Source: Lycorma delicatula (lineage: Eukaryota; Arthropoda; Insecta; Hemiptera; Fulgoridae). From it: a stretch of 64,000 bases of DNA. The DNA lies in the NCBI RefSeq assembly GCF_047948215.1, contig NC_134456.1:81422515-81486514 (forward strand), read 5' to 3'. Made by a program: the position numbers and the translations under genes. A model generated the notes under the pieces. It did not search any database and was not told where the DNA came from. It was given only the letters and a program-made list of their open reading frames with translations. The first letter of the stretch is position 1. Each line of letters opens with the position of its first letter. Of the stretch, positions 34,997 to 44,609 are shown piece by piece.

Positions 34997-35110
34997 ATTA
35001 TTGTTTTATTTTTATTTTTTTGTTATTGTTTTAGTGTAACTTGTTGTCTGTGTTTGTTTTAATTGCATATAAAGAAAAGGTATAGATAGCCAGCCAAAAT
35101 AAATGCCTTT
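34997..35110 (+). repeat. truncated copy 2 of the duplicated exon (acceptor region only)
   Basis: This segment repeats the polypyrimidine tract, the TTTTAGTGTAACTT block and the first bases of the exon (AAGAAAAGGT.ATAGATAGCC, AAAATAAATGCCT). Its acceptor is lost (TTTTAATTG in place of TTTTAGTTA) and it stops after about 45 exon-equivalent bases. It cannot be spliced as the others are. Confidence 0.75.
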
Positions 35111-35182
35111 ACATATTATTGTTTTATTTTTATTTTTTTTTTGTTACTGTTTTAGTGAAACTTAGTGGTCTGTTTGTTTTAG

Positions 35183-35384
35183 TTACACAGCAAGAAAAGG
35201 TAATAGATAGCCAAAATAAATGCCTACAAGAACAACATTGTTATATTCTTGAACAGGAAGAACTAAGAGTTGCACTACGAAATAAGGTTAAAGAATTGAC
35301 AGAACAACAAATTCAATTATTACATGAACGTAATAATTTATCCAGTGAAATAAGATCTTTAACTGTAAAGCTTGGAAGAAGCAT
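35183..35384 (+). CDS. coiled-coil exon, copy 3 (intact)
   Basis: The acceptor is GTTTGTTTTAG and the donor GTAAGT (consensus). It is 202 bases, entering in phase 1 from the exon at 32374-32548 and leaving in phase 2. The protein reads TQQEKVIDSQNKCLQEQHCY, then QEELRVALRNKVKELTEQQI and NLSSEIRSLTVKLGRS. Regular Leu/Ile/Val heptads with Glu, Gln, Lys and Arg make a strong coiled coil. This is the copy most likely to be constitutive because both splice sites are good and the heptads run to the end. Confidence 0.75.
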
Positions 35385-37019
35385 GTAAGTTTAAACTTTT
35401 AATGGTAAAGGTTTTACAAATAAATCAAAGAACCTATTAAGGTAATAACATATATTTCATTATTATTCCGGTAACTGAAAATTTTTTGTAACAAAACAAA
35501 TATAAACAGTAAGCTGAAATAAAATATAATATTTCTCTTTATTAATTAAAATTGTCTTTTGTATCCCTAAGTATATAGAATGTTAATATTTTACATGTCA
35601 CAATTTATTTATTTCATCAGACCCAGCCCCTAAGGCAGTTTCTGCACATGGATGTTAGTCACCCTCTCACTAGTTCTCAAAAAAAAAAAAAACTATTTAT
35701 TTATATTCACTTTAAAAGAATACAATTTTTATTGTTTGTTTAATTTTTGAAATGTTCCTGATTTACATAAATAAAATTAAAAATAAAAGTTCACTTATTT
35801 TGTTTTATTTTAATATTTTACTTTTTTTAACCTCGGATCTTGTGCATAAATTTTGATTTCTATTGAAAACTGTAAGAAAAATACTAGTGTTTTAGTTATG
35901 GTGTATTCTACACATTTGAATGTTTATACAGTTAAAATTTTTCATACTTAAATTTTCAAACAGGGTTTTATATCTACAACATTTCTAAAAATAATTTTCA
36001 AACAGTTTATGAATAAAAACTATAAAATTTAATTGAATTATATAATTGAAACTTAATTGATGACTGAATATAGACAGTAAGAAAGAAGAAATTTTGAAAC
36101 TGAACAGTATCCACTTGTCAGTGTTTAATGTGAAGAACCTAATGTTTAATAATGTGATATGTATTACAGTAATATTAGAAAATGTTTAAATAAGTTGAAT
36201 CATGCATTAAGTATAGCTATATTTCTTGCACACAAACCTTTTTTTTAATCCATTTACTGGAGATCAGACAGTGGAACTTAAGCCCTAATTGAAAAATTAC
36301 AATAATGTAAAACTAATAAAATACATGTAAAACTAATAAAATACAAAATTCCCATTCCCATCTTCCAACTTTTTAAACAAAATATATTTAAAATAATACT
36401 TACATATTTGGGCATATTTACAAATGTGGGTAAAAAGATAAATTTAAATTAACTTTGTTTTTTAAATTAATATTCTTTTTACAATATTTATAACATAGTG
36501 TTTTTCTTTATTCAAACCTTACCTTTGGAATGTAAGATATGTTCCAAAGAAACATATTTTTTCAGTACAACTTAAATTTTAATCATCACAGGATCAGATA
36601 AATGATTTAATATCATTCTCCTGATGAGTAATTGACTTAATTGAAAAAAAACATTGTTTTAGTTTGATTGTTGTTAACAAGTAACCACATATGATTAGCT
36701 ATTGTATGAGTTAAGGAAACATTATGTTTTGAACAAATTCTCTGATGAATTAAAATTCTGTCATCAAAAAAGTTTTTCACAACTCAATCAAGTTGTTTTT
36801 TATAATACCACAATCAACACCAAACTCTCAAAAATTTTGATATTTTTCAAAAATATATATTTTATATTTTACCCTCTTTTTCATACTACTTGCAACCAAA
36901 AGTATTTCATATTCCTTTCATTGGAAGTCTCAAAATTCTTGCGTTATGTTGGCTTTCAGTCTTCAATGATGTGTGGAATTATTTTTGAATACAGCCGTTT
37001 TGATAAAGAAAAAGATTAG
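35385..37019. other. intron, no exon identified
   Basis: AT-rich. A 20-base segment (aaaactaataaaatacatgt type) is doubled near 36308-36345. The plus-strand open frame at 36702-37019 is AT-driven and has no domain. Confidence 0.45.
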
Positions 37020-37140
37020 GTGGACCCCAGTCGATATTACTCTTTCACCAAAGAAATTTCACAAAAGGTCCATTGATGCACTTACCGTGTGACATTTGGC
37101 CCCATCTTGTTGAAACCATAAAAATTTTCTATTAAGAGTA
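37020..37140 (-). pseudogene. DDE transposase relic
   Basis: The minus strand reads FLWFQQDGAKCHTVSASMDL at about 37125-37063, followed in a shifted frame by FGERVISTG. WFQQDGAxCHTAxxxMDLL then FGxRxISR is the box around the second catalytic Asp of IS630/mariner-related DDE_3 transposases. Upstream parts of the frame (to 37331) are AT-rich and not clearly related. No inverted ends were found. It is a small relic in the intron. Confidence 0.6.
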
Positions 37141-38058
37141 TTTGCAAATAACAAAGAATATAGGCCAATTAAATTGTACTTCGCCTGGAAATTGTACACC
37201 ACACACCAATTTTCTATGGGTTTATATGAACATATAATTTTATCTATAAAGATCCATAAGTAAATAATTGTTCCAAACATTCTGAGGGAACATTTATAGT
37301 AAACATTTATAAATAAAAAACCAACATTCATAGCGTAGTGAGGAATTTTATAAATACCTAATATTGATTTCTAACAAACAAAATTAAGGGAGAATTAAGG
37401 GAGTTGGGTGTGGTGTTGTGTGACATGTGCATGTGGGGGTGTGGATGATGATTTATAGAGCTGTGTGTGTGTGTGTGTGTGTGTGTGTGTCTGTGCATGT
37501 GCACATATGTGGGTGTAAAGGTGTAAATTTATTTCACAGTAAATTTACTAGTTATACAGAGTACTAAAAAAGTATTGGAATCCTTAAATTTTTTGATGAA
37601 CAGGCTTTAGAAAACAAAACTCATGAATTGCTCCAGTGAAACAGTAAAAAAATAAAATTTAGTAAATACTCCTACCCTGAAACAATCAGATCTATCTTTC
37701 AGTAAGAGACCACTACTTAGTAATGTACAGGGATTTAACATGAAATATTTCTACATACAAATCTATCACTCTACATCTAAGCCTGAATTCTTACAATATA
37801 ATGTTTTTAATGTTCCAGATCTTTTGCTGAAGTCTCCTCACAGCCATGTGAATAATTTTGGATTACATTAATTTTTTTGGTTGTAACATGTCCTTTTTTT
37901 ATTCACTAATTTTATCTTATCGTTTGATTTAATGATATTTGTTTTTGGAGGAAACTTTGGTTTTAAAAATTAAATTTATTTTATCATAAATAAACACAAA
38001 TACATGTATGATTTTTTATATTAAAAAAAAAAAAATAAATATTTGCATTTAACTTTAG
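37141..38058. other. intron with (GT)n run
   Basis: A GT microsatellite lies at 37462-37492. A possible tiny exon exists after an acceptor at 37816-37818, giving ISFAEVSSQPC in the phase expected after 35384, but it is too short to support. Confidence 0.4.
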
Positions 38059-38132
38059 TTGAGATGATTAAATGTTTGAATGTTATCCAAAAGAAGTACT
38101 ACCCAGTGGAAGTAGTTTCTGACACAATCTTG
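38059..38132 (+). CDS. possible exon of coiled-coil gene
   Basis: The acceptor is TTTAACTTTAG and a possible donor is GTAGAG at 38133. Entry would be phase 1 and exit phase 0. The open frame reads EMIKCLNVIQKKYYPVEVVS. It is in the right place but enters in phase 1, whereas the exon at 35183-35384 leaves in phase 2, so a further small exon would be needed. It lacks clear heptads. Included only as a candidate. Confidence 0.2.
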
Positions 38133-38455
38133 GTAGAGCATTGCATGCAAACTGTAAAAGTGATTTTTAAAGTGCAACTTGTAATCACATTGCTGATACA
38201 AATTACAATTCATAACATAAATTGCCTTAGAAGATTTACTGACATAACTTAAATTACCATAGAAGATTTTTACTGACTTTTTTTATTAACTCTTAAGAGT
38301 TTGACCATTAGTCTTCAGATTAATTTCTGTTCTTCTCTCCAGTATCTTCCAATGAGAATTCTGTTAACAATTACTACTACTACTTACTCTTATTACTTAC
38401 TGCTCTTTTCTTAAATAACTTCATTTACTCACCCTCTTTACCCTCTTTTATTCAG

Positions 38456-38533
38456 AAAAGATTGATTTATATGATTCCCCTGGCAAGTTGACAGAGGAAT
38501 ATGAAAATACCCCTGACAGATGTCAAGCTTTCA
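38456..38533 (+). CDS. possible exon of coiled-coil gene
   Basis: A CT-rich tract and ttattcag acceptor precede it, the best polypyrimidine tract in this intron. The frame reads KIDLYDSPGKLTEEYENTPD then RCQAF. A second AG four to five bases in would give phase 0 entry. Exit at GTAAAA (38534) is phase 1, which fits the exon at 44404. A later donor GTAATT at 38541 would not fit. The link to the upstream exon is unresolved in phase. Confidence 0.4.
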
Positions 38534-38540
38534 GTAAAAA

Positions 38541-38917
38541 GTAATTATTTTCATTTTTATAAAAGTAATTTTGTAAAATTATAATTTTATAATAGTACAA
38601 TAAAAAAAATACTTGTACTTTTCAACACGTACCTTTGTAACCTCTTCTTAAATAACATTTTAACAAGTAAAAATGCAACATAAAAATAATCATTGTCATG
38701 AAAGCTTACTGTTGTTGAAACCTTGTCAGGAGAAAAAAATGAAACAATATTTTTTTTTTTATTTTAAATTATTTTAAAATAATTGATTATTAAAGAGTAA
38801 AGCACACGATGGTTAAAGTAGTGCTAAGCCTTACTGGAATTTGTACCCAGAATTAAAGCCAAAAACACTTGTGGCAAATAACAGAAAAATTGCTCAATTC
38901 CACGAGCTAACGTTTTG

Positions 38918-38953
<36 letters not shown>

Positions 38954-39479
38954 TTGCATCTGAATAAGAGAAATTAGTGGTAGAATCTTTTGAATTTGTT
39001 AATTTGTAGTATGATGTTAAGGTTAGAATAGAAACGTGCAAAAGCGCATCAAATCAGCTGAAGAAAAAAGAACTTTTTTCATGAACCGCACTACTCAAAA
39101 GTTTTTTAATCTTTTATTTATAAAAAAAAAAACACAAAAATCTATCCGATTATCTGTGTTTCATTAACACAGATACTCGTGTATTTATTATGCTGTGAGG
39201 AGAGTAAATTAACAAATAACGTTATTAATAAATATGTTTATAACATATTAACAAAAAATTAATTAATTTTAAACATAAGATTCATATTTGATAACTTTAA
39301 TAATGCTTCAAACCATAATAATAATATTTAATTTTAGCAATATCTACACAAGAATTTTCCCTTACACTTAATTTTTTTTCTAGTCATGATTTACAAATTT
39401 TTTTTTCATGCAGTTTAATTTATTTATTTCTGTAATAGGTTTTTTTACGTATAACAACACCAAATTTTACCTTTTATAT
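38541..39479. other. intron with (TA)n run
   Basis: A (TA)n microsatellite lies at 38920-38948. The rest is AT-rich with no supported gene. Confidence 0.5.
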
Positions 39480-40890
39480 TTCAACGGAAATTTCCATTTT
39501 GATTAGTTTCGGCGTGACATCTGTACGTACGTATGTATCTCGCATAACTCTCGCATAACTCAAAAACGATTAGCCGTAGGATGTTGACATTTTGAATTTG
39601 GCTTGTGCACCTACCTTTTTGATTGCAATATAAATTAAAATTAAAATTTTAATTAATAAAATATTTGGATCTTAAATGGAAGGCACGTCGGTTATAATCA
39701 ACTTAACATGAGTGCTCCTTAGACCAATTGCACTAAGGGAAATTAACGCAGTGTTTTCTCATATGGAAATGGAAAATATGAAACTAGAAGGGACTGAAAC
39801 TGATAAATTAGTTTTGACGATATGAACAGTTGTTTTATTGGAACAAAAATCCTTGAATGAACTGATCGGTTAAAAATATTAGAATTCTTGCGTATGATGA
39901 ACAACTGAAAGTTGTTAGGCCATCAGTTTGAAACTCTACGCCTAAAGGTGAAACCATGAGTGGTAACAAAAAAAACATAGGTAACTGGTATTTCAAATCT
40001 TACATTTTAGTGTCCATCTCGTTCATCTACATAAAGAAAAACATTTTACCGAGATGCGTACGTATGTACCGAACACTGTTGGCCTTATATTTCAGATTAA
40101 CCGAACCGATTTTCTCCAAATTTTGGCTCAAGATCTAAATATGGGGTATTGATCATGTTCATTTTTTCTCAAAACGCAAAAAAACCAATTTCGATTTTCT
40201 TCGAGGCACTTTAGAAAAACGTTTTCTTTGGCATATTTTATACCTAAATTGTTTAAATATATAAAAAAAAATTTTTTCAAAATAATCAACCCCCCGCTCT
40301 TAAAAAATATATGAATCTTTTTTTAATTTTTTGGTATTTTTCATATATCATATCGGCTTATATCATATAGGCTTACCAAAAAATGTCTGCAATTTTCCAA
40401 AATTATAAACCTCGGATCTTAAAGAAAAGTTTTTTGAGCATTTTTACATTCTTAATAATAATAATAATAATTTTATAATTCTTAATAATTTGGATTTTTT
40501 TTACATTTATTTCCCACCTTTAACAAATGTAATTCTTTGTTTTTGGTTCTAACTCACTTAATTGTTACTTTGCTGTATTGTGATTGCGAAAAATTTAGGT
40601 TTTCAGATTTCACCAGAAATATACGTTTTGATCATCCCTGAATCCATTTTGACTAGTTTCGGCGTTAAGTCTGTACGTACGTACGTATGTATATCGCATA
40701 ACGCAAAAACGATTAGCCGTAGGATGTTAATCGTAACCAAAAGTGTCCAAAAAAGCCCAAATTCCAAAAAAATTTCATTTTTGACTTTTCCTTAAATGCA
40801 GTAATAAGCCTTCATTGAGAGCTTTTCAACGATATTTTCAATTTGGATCTTATAAGGGGAAGGCGCATCGGTCCGAATCAGACTTCGTCT
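39480..40890 (+). repeat. dispersed repeat, two partial copies in the same orientation
   Basis: Copy 1 (about 39480-39690) and copy 2 (about 40610-40890) share TGA(T/C)TAGTTTCGGCGT, a GTACGTACGTATGTAT run, and CTCGCATAAC or ATCGCATAAC. Both then have AAAAACGATTAGCCGTAGGA. Copy 1 ends GGATCTTAAATGGAAGGCAC and copy 2 GGATCTTATAAGGGGAAGGC, then GCATCGGT-like text in copy 2. The DNA between them (39700-40600) is of similar texture and has no coding domain. The family is unassigned. Confidence 0.7.
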
Positions 40891-41850
40891 CTTTTTTTAA
40901 CTTTTTTTTTATTTAAATTTATAGTAATAGTAATTAACCTCTGATTGTAAAAAAAATTTTGCAAATAATAATTCATAATAATAAAAAAACAAGTTTATCA
41001 GATTCATTTAAAAAAAAAAAAATCTGTATATGTAATTTAATAGGCGTACAAGGAAGTCATGTCCATGTCCACATCAAGTCATGTCCATGTTCACATCAGA
41101 AATTTTTCTTACAAAAATATGATTAATTTCTTCAAATACACTCTTATGATTAATTTCGTCTATCAATCAAAATTATACTTCAAATCGCATCAAATCATTC
41201 ATTAAAATGTTCTATTTATACTTTTGTGTAAATGTTCTGATTGCAAGACAATATTTTAAATTTGTTGCGATTGCCTATTTTGAAAAAAAGAGTTATTTAC
41301 AAGTGGTTGTTAAAATAAAGCTCAGAAGAGTACGTAGAAAGTAAAGACTGGAAGTATTAAAGTTACAGACAATTTATAGTAAAGAATTTAATTTTACAAA
41401 AAAGTTCATTTTAAATATTTAAAAATGACATTATTATTGGAAAACATCAAACTGCTACTCTTAGACATTATATGTATTAAAACATGTCACTAAAATTGAC
41501 CCAGATATAATTTTAAAAAATTATAAAACAACAAGAATTTAAATGATAGTTGTATCAATGAAGTGTTTTAGAATATGTACTGAAAAAGGTTATTTCAAAA
41601 ATGAAAACATTATTTGCATAAAAAAGCCTTCGAATTTATAAAGATTTTAAAACTGAATAATCAACATATATTTTTTTTTGATGATTAACGCAATGACTAA
41701 CAAATGACAAGAATATTGAGTTTTGAATGTAAACTATCTTTCTAAATAATTATCGTTATTTTAAACTAAACATTTAAAAATAAAATATTATCAGTCACTG
41801 TACGCATTAACAATCACACATTTATAGAAACTTAATATTAAAACAATCAA
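40891..41850. other. intron with a 22-base tandem duplication
   Basis: AGTCATGTCCATGTCCACAT followed by CA is repeated at 41055-41076 and 41077-41098 with one change. Otherwise it is AT-rich without gene signals. Confidence 0.5.
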
Positions 41851-42480
41851 AAAAGATTTGTATGAAATTTTTTATATTTATAAATGTAACCCGCGTAAAA
41901 ATTCCGAATATACCTAACGAGATATTCACTTTAATGGAGCTTGCAAATACTCTTACGATTCCGATAAACATCGAAAAACCATTTCCGGTTTTTTTTTTCA
42001 TTTCGATTTTTAATGGGTGCAACGGGGTACGGCGCGACGGCTCAACCAACTCAGCCTTTATTACTGTATGTACGACACGACTGGCTGCATCTGCCTCCGG
42101 ATACTTGAGTAAAAAGCTTAACGTAAAGTAATTAAAAAAAAAATAAAAAATAAATTATGTTCGGTCATCTTCAAGGGGTGTTTGTCAGGTAACTATAAGA
42201 ACCTGGAAAAAATATTTTTACCCGTACGAAATATGAGTAACCAGTTTATAACTAACATTTTTAAGATGAAGGCCAATTGTTTTGAAATCCACATTCTTAG
42301 ATGTTTTGAAACCCACTCAAAATTAAGGCCTATACTGACCAAACTGTTGCTGTGAATAAATTACAATACACAGACATTTTATAAATTGAACGGGTTTTAA
42401 TTTTTATTTATTATTATTCTCAGGGGGGATTACAGGGGGCTTAAGGGCGAGTGAAGTGAGCCCTGACCGCGACGGGACTA
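41851..42480 (+). repeat. dispersed repeat, copy 1 (longer)
   Basis: The segment 41890-42130 is a diverged copy of 43330-43530: AGATATTCACT, ATTTCGATTTTT, GGG(T/C)GCAACGGGGTACGGC and CGACTGGCTGCATCTGC are shared, then (G/A)CCGG.TACTTGA.TAA. Sequence to 42480 (ending ACCGCGACGGGACTACTAGT) may belong to the same element, because the other copy also continues with ACCGCGACGGGA. Open frames here on both strands are not genes. Confidence 0.65.
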
Positions 42481-42486
42481 CTAGTA

Positions 42487-42641
42487 TGGCCGGCCTCCGT
42501 GGCGCGTGTGGTAGCGTCTCGGCCTTTAATGCGATGGTCTCTGGTTCGAATCCCGGTCAGGCATGGCATTTTCACACGCGCTACAACAAATCATTCATCT
42601 CATCCTCTGAAGGAATAATGTATTTAAAAAAAAAAATGTCT
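42487..42641 (+). mobile_element. tRNA-derived SINE
   Basis: A pol III A-box-like TGGCGCGTGTGGTAGCG at about 42500 and a B box GGTTCGAATCC at 42543-42553 lie at tRNA-like spacing, followed by CATTTTCACACGCGCTAC, an unrelated body and an A tail at 42626-42637. The tRNA-like part cannot fold as a complete tRNA with acceptor stem, so I call a SINE and not a tRNA gene. Confidence 0.75.
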
Positions 42642-42647
42642 GCTAGT

Positions 42648-43009
42648 ATTACCCACCCGGTTGGTCTAGTGGTGATGAACGCGTCTTCCCAAATCAGCTG
42701 ATTTGGAAGTCGGGAGTTTCAGCGTTCAAGTTCTAAAGGCAACTTACTTACTTTTACTTATTAACTTACTTTTTAGTAAAGGTAACTTTACTTTACTTTT
42801 ATACGGATTTGAATACTAGATCGTGGATACCGGTTTTCGTAAATGGTTGGGTTTCAATTAACCACACATCTCAGGAATGGTCGAACTGTTACTGTATAAG
42901 ACTAAACTTCATTTAAACTCATACATATATCATCCTCATTCACCCTCTGAAGTAATACATGAATGGTAATTTCCGGAGACTAAAGAAGAAAAAGAAAGGG
43001 TCTTCTCTA

Positions 43010-43010
<1 letters not shown>
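42648..43010 (+). mobile_element. second tRNA-derived SINE, different family
   Basis: The head CCGGTTGGTCTAGTGGTGAT is an A-box-like start and GTTCAAGTTC at 42724-42733 is the B box. Between them is an 18-base palindrome, CCAAATCAGCTGATTTGG (42689-42706). The body runs through ATACGGATTTGAATACTAGA, GGTTGGGTTTCAATTAACCA and GGAATGGTCGAACTG to an A/G-rich tail near 43000. It lies directly after the first SINE and before a (TA)n run. Confidence 0.8.

Positions 43011-43056
<46 letters not shown>
43011..43056. repeat. (TA)n microsatellite
   Basis: Uninterrupted TA repeat directly after the SINE tail. Confidence 0.95.
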
Positions 43057-43059
<3 letters not shown>

Positions 43060-43309
43060 CATGTCGCGAAACATTCATAATCAACGGCCAGCGTAAACTA
43101 ATTCAAATAACTTTATGAAAATTTGTACTCGTTTTTCTTGCAGTGTAAGAACGCCGAAAATTCCGAGTTAAAGGATTAAAATGGAATAAGAATTAAATTT
43201 ACTATTTTTTTTTCTCGGCAGCAAATGAAGTTAGTTATCTACTTGATTTTTTGAGTCTTTTAATCTCTTTGTGAATATTTAAAAAACAATTTCTAGATTT
43301 TTCGAAATT

Positions 43310-43598
43310 TAACCTTGAATTGAGCGAAGAAAGGTTTCGACTATACTAAACAAGATATTCACTAGATTTTGACGTGCAATTACTCTTTAGATAAATTTCG
43401 ATTTTTTTAAAGGGCGCGACGATGTACGGCATAGCCTTAACCAATATAGCCATTGCCATTGTTATTGTATATGCGACGCGACTGGCTGCATCTGCTACCG
43501 GTTACTTGACTAATAAACATAAAATTAAAAAAAAAATTTACCGCGACGGGAAACGCAAATAACCATACAGCGCGGGCGAAGCCGCGACACACTACACT

Positions 43599-43600
<2 letters not shown>
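43310..43600 (+). repeat. dispersed repeat, copy 2
   Basis: Related to 41890-42130 in the same orientation. It ends ACCGCGACGGGAAACGC and then GCGCGGGCGAAGCCGCGACA. The intervening 0.8 kb with the two SINEs may be insertions in or between copies. Confidence 0.65.

Positions 43601-43646
<46 letters not shown>
43600..43646. repeat. compound (AC)n(AT)n microsatellite
   Basis: An (AC)n run followed directly by an (AT)n run. The minus-strand open frame starting MCVCVCVC at 43622 is a product of it. Confidence 0.95.
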
Positions 43647-43649
<3 letters not shown>

Positions 43650-44403
43650 CTAATACTAGCATCCACGTTTTATTTTATATATATGTAATATCATAGAGTA
43701 AACATTCCTAATGTGAAAATATCAAAAAAGCTTACAAGATACCATATTGTGAAAAAAGTCATTTACACACATCTTCTATACTTGATTAATGATTAGACAG
43801 GCTCATTAAATAGTTTCATGAGTTTGTATAGCCAGTACTGACTTACAATATCATAGTATGTAATTTGTTGTAACATCTGATAGTAATACTTATCCTATTA
43901 CTTACCTCGCATAAGTAGAGAAGTCACATTAAACCTGTTTCAAACAGAATGTTATTTGTTATTTTTTTGGTCAGTTGCTCATGGATTACACCACAAAGAC
44001 AGATTTTTCTTTTGTTTATTTCTGAATAGAATAATGTATACATATATTTTTGTTTTATTTACCGAGTTGGTATTTTTCATAACAAACCTTTAACATGTTT
44101 TGTTGTTATCTAGTTTTAATTATAATAACAACTTAAGTAAAAGAAATTGATAATTTTACTGTTTTTATAAGCTTCATATTTCTTTACCTATATAATAAAA
44201 ACAGCTGATTCACCAATTGTTCCATTTAACAACAATGTCCTCTGCAATACATTCATTTACAGTCATGTAGACTATAAGATTTAAGATTCATAATTTCTTA
44301 ATTCCATCTAAATTAGCAGTTAAAAACTGATTTGTTGTGTTTATTTTTAACATCAGGAATGATAATATTAATCTTTCATTTTATTTTGTAATTTGTATTT
44401 AAG
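43647..44403. other. intron, no feature seen
   Basis: AT-rich up to the acceptor at 44401-44403. Confidence 0.5.
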
Positions 44404-44609
44404 TTGATGGTACAGTCATCAAAATGTCAACCTTTATAGATAAAAAACAAAGAGTGTTTAGAACCAGATCAGAAGAGGTTCTGCAGAGGTTAACAAAAAA
44501 ACGTAGTGATGGGAGACTTAAGGCGTTTAATTCTTGTACTGATAATAGAGCTTGGTGTTTGGATAACAATGAAAGAAGACGCCATATACTGGAATTGCTT
44601 AAGAGTTAT
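44404..44609 (+). CDS. basic exon of coiled-coil gene
   Basis: The acceptor is gtatttaag and the donor GTGAGT. It is 206 bases, entering in phase 1 and leaving in phase 0, matching 46989. The frame reads DGTVIKMSTFIDKKQRVFRT, then EEVLQRLTKKRSDGRLKAF, NSCTDNRAWCLDNNERRRH and ILELLKSY. It is rich in Arg and Lys and only partly heptad-like, so it may be a globular or binding segment between the coiled-coil parts. An internal Met (44424) in a weak context could also serve as a start of a shorter transcript, but nothing shows this. The family is not recognised. Confidence 0.75.

Noticed and set aside
36702..37019. 105-codon plus-strand open frame
   Set aside because: Phe/Tyr/Ile-rich product of AT-rich DNA, no splice sites or domain, and close to a minus-strand transposase relic.
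42487..42560. tRNA gene
   Set aside because: A and B boxes are present, but no acceptor stem or anticodon loop closes properly and the sequence continues into a SINE body with an A tail.
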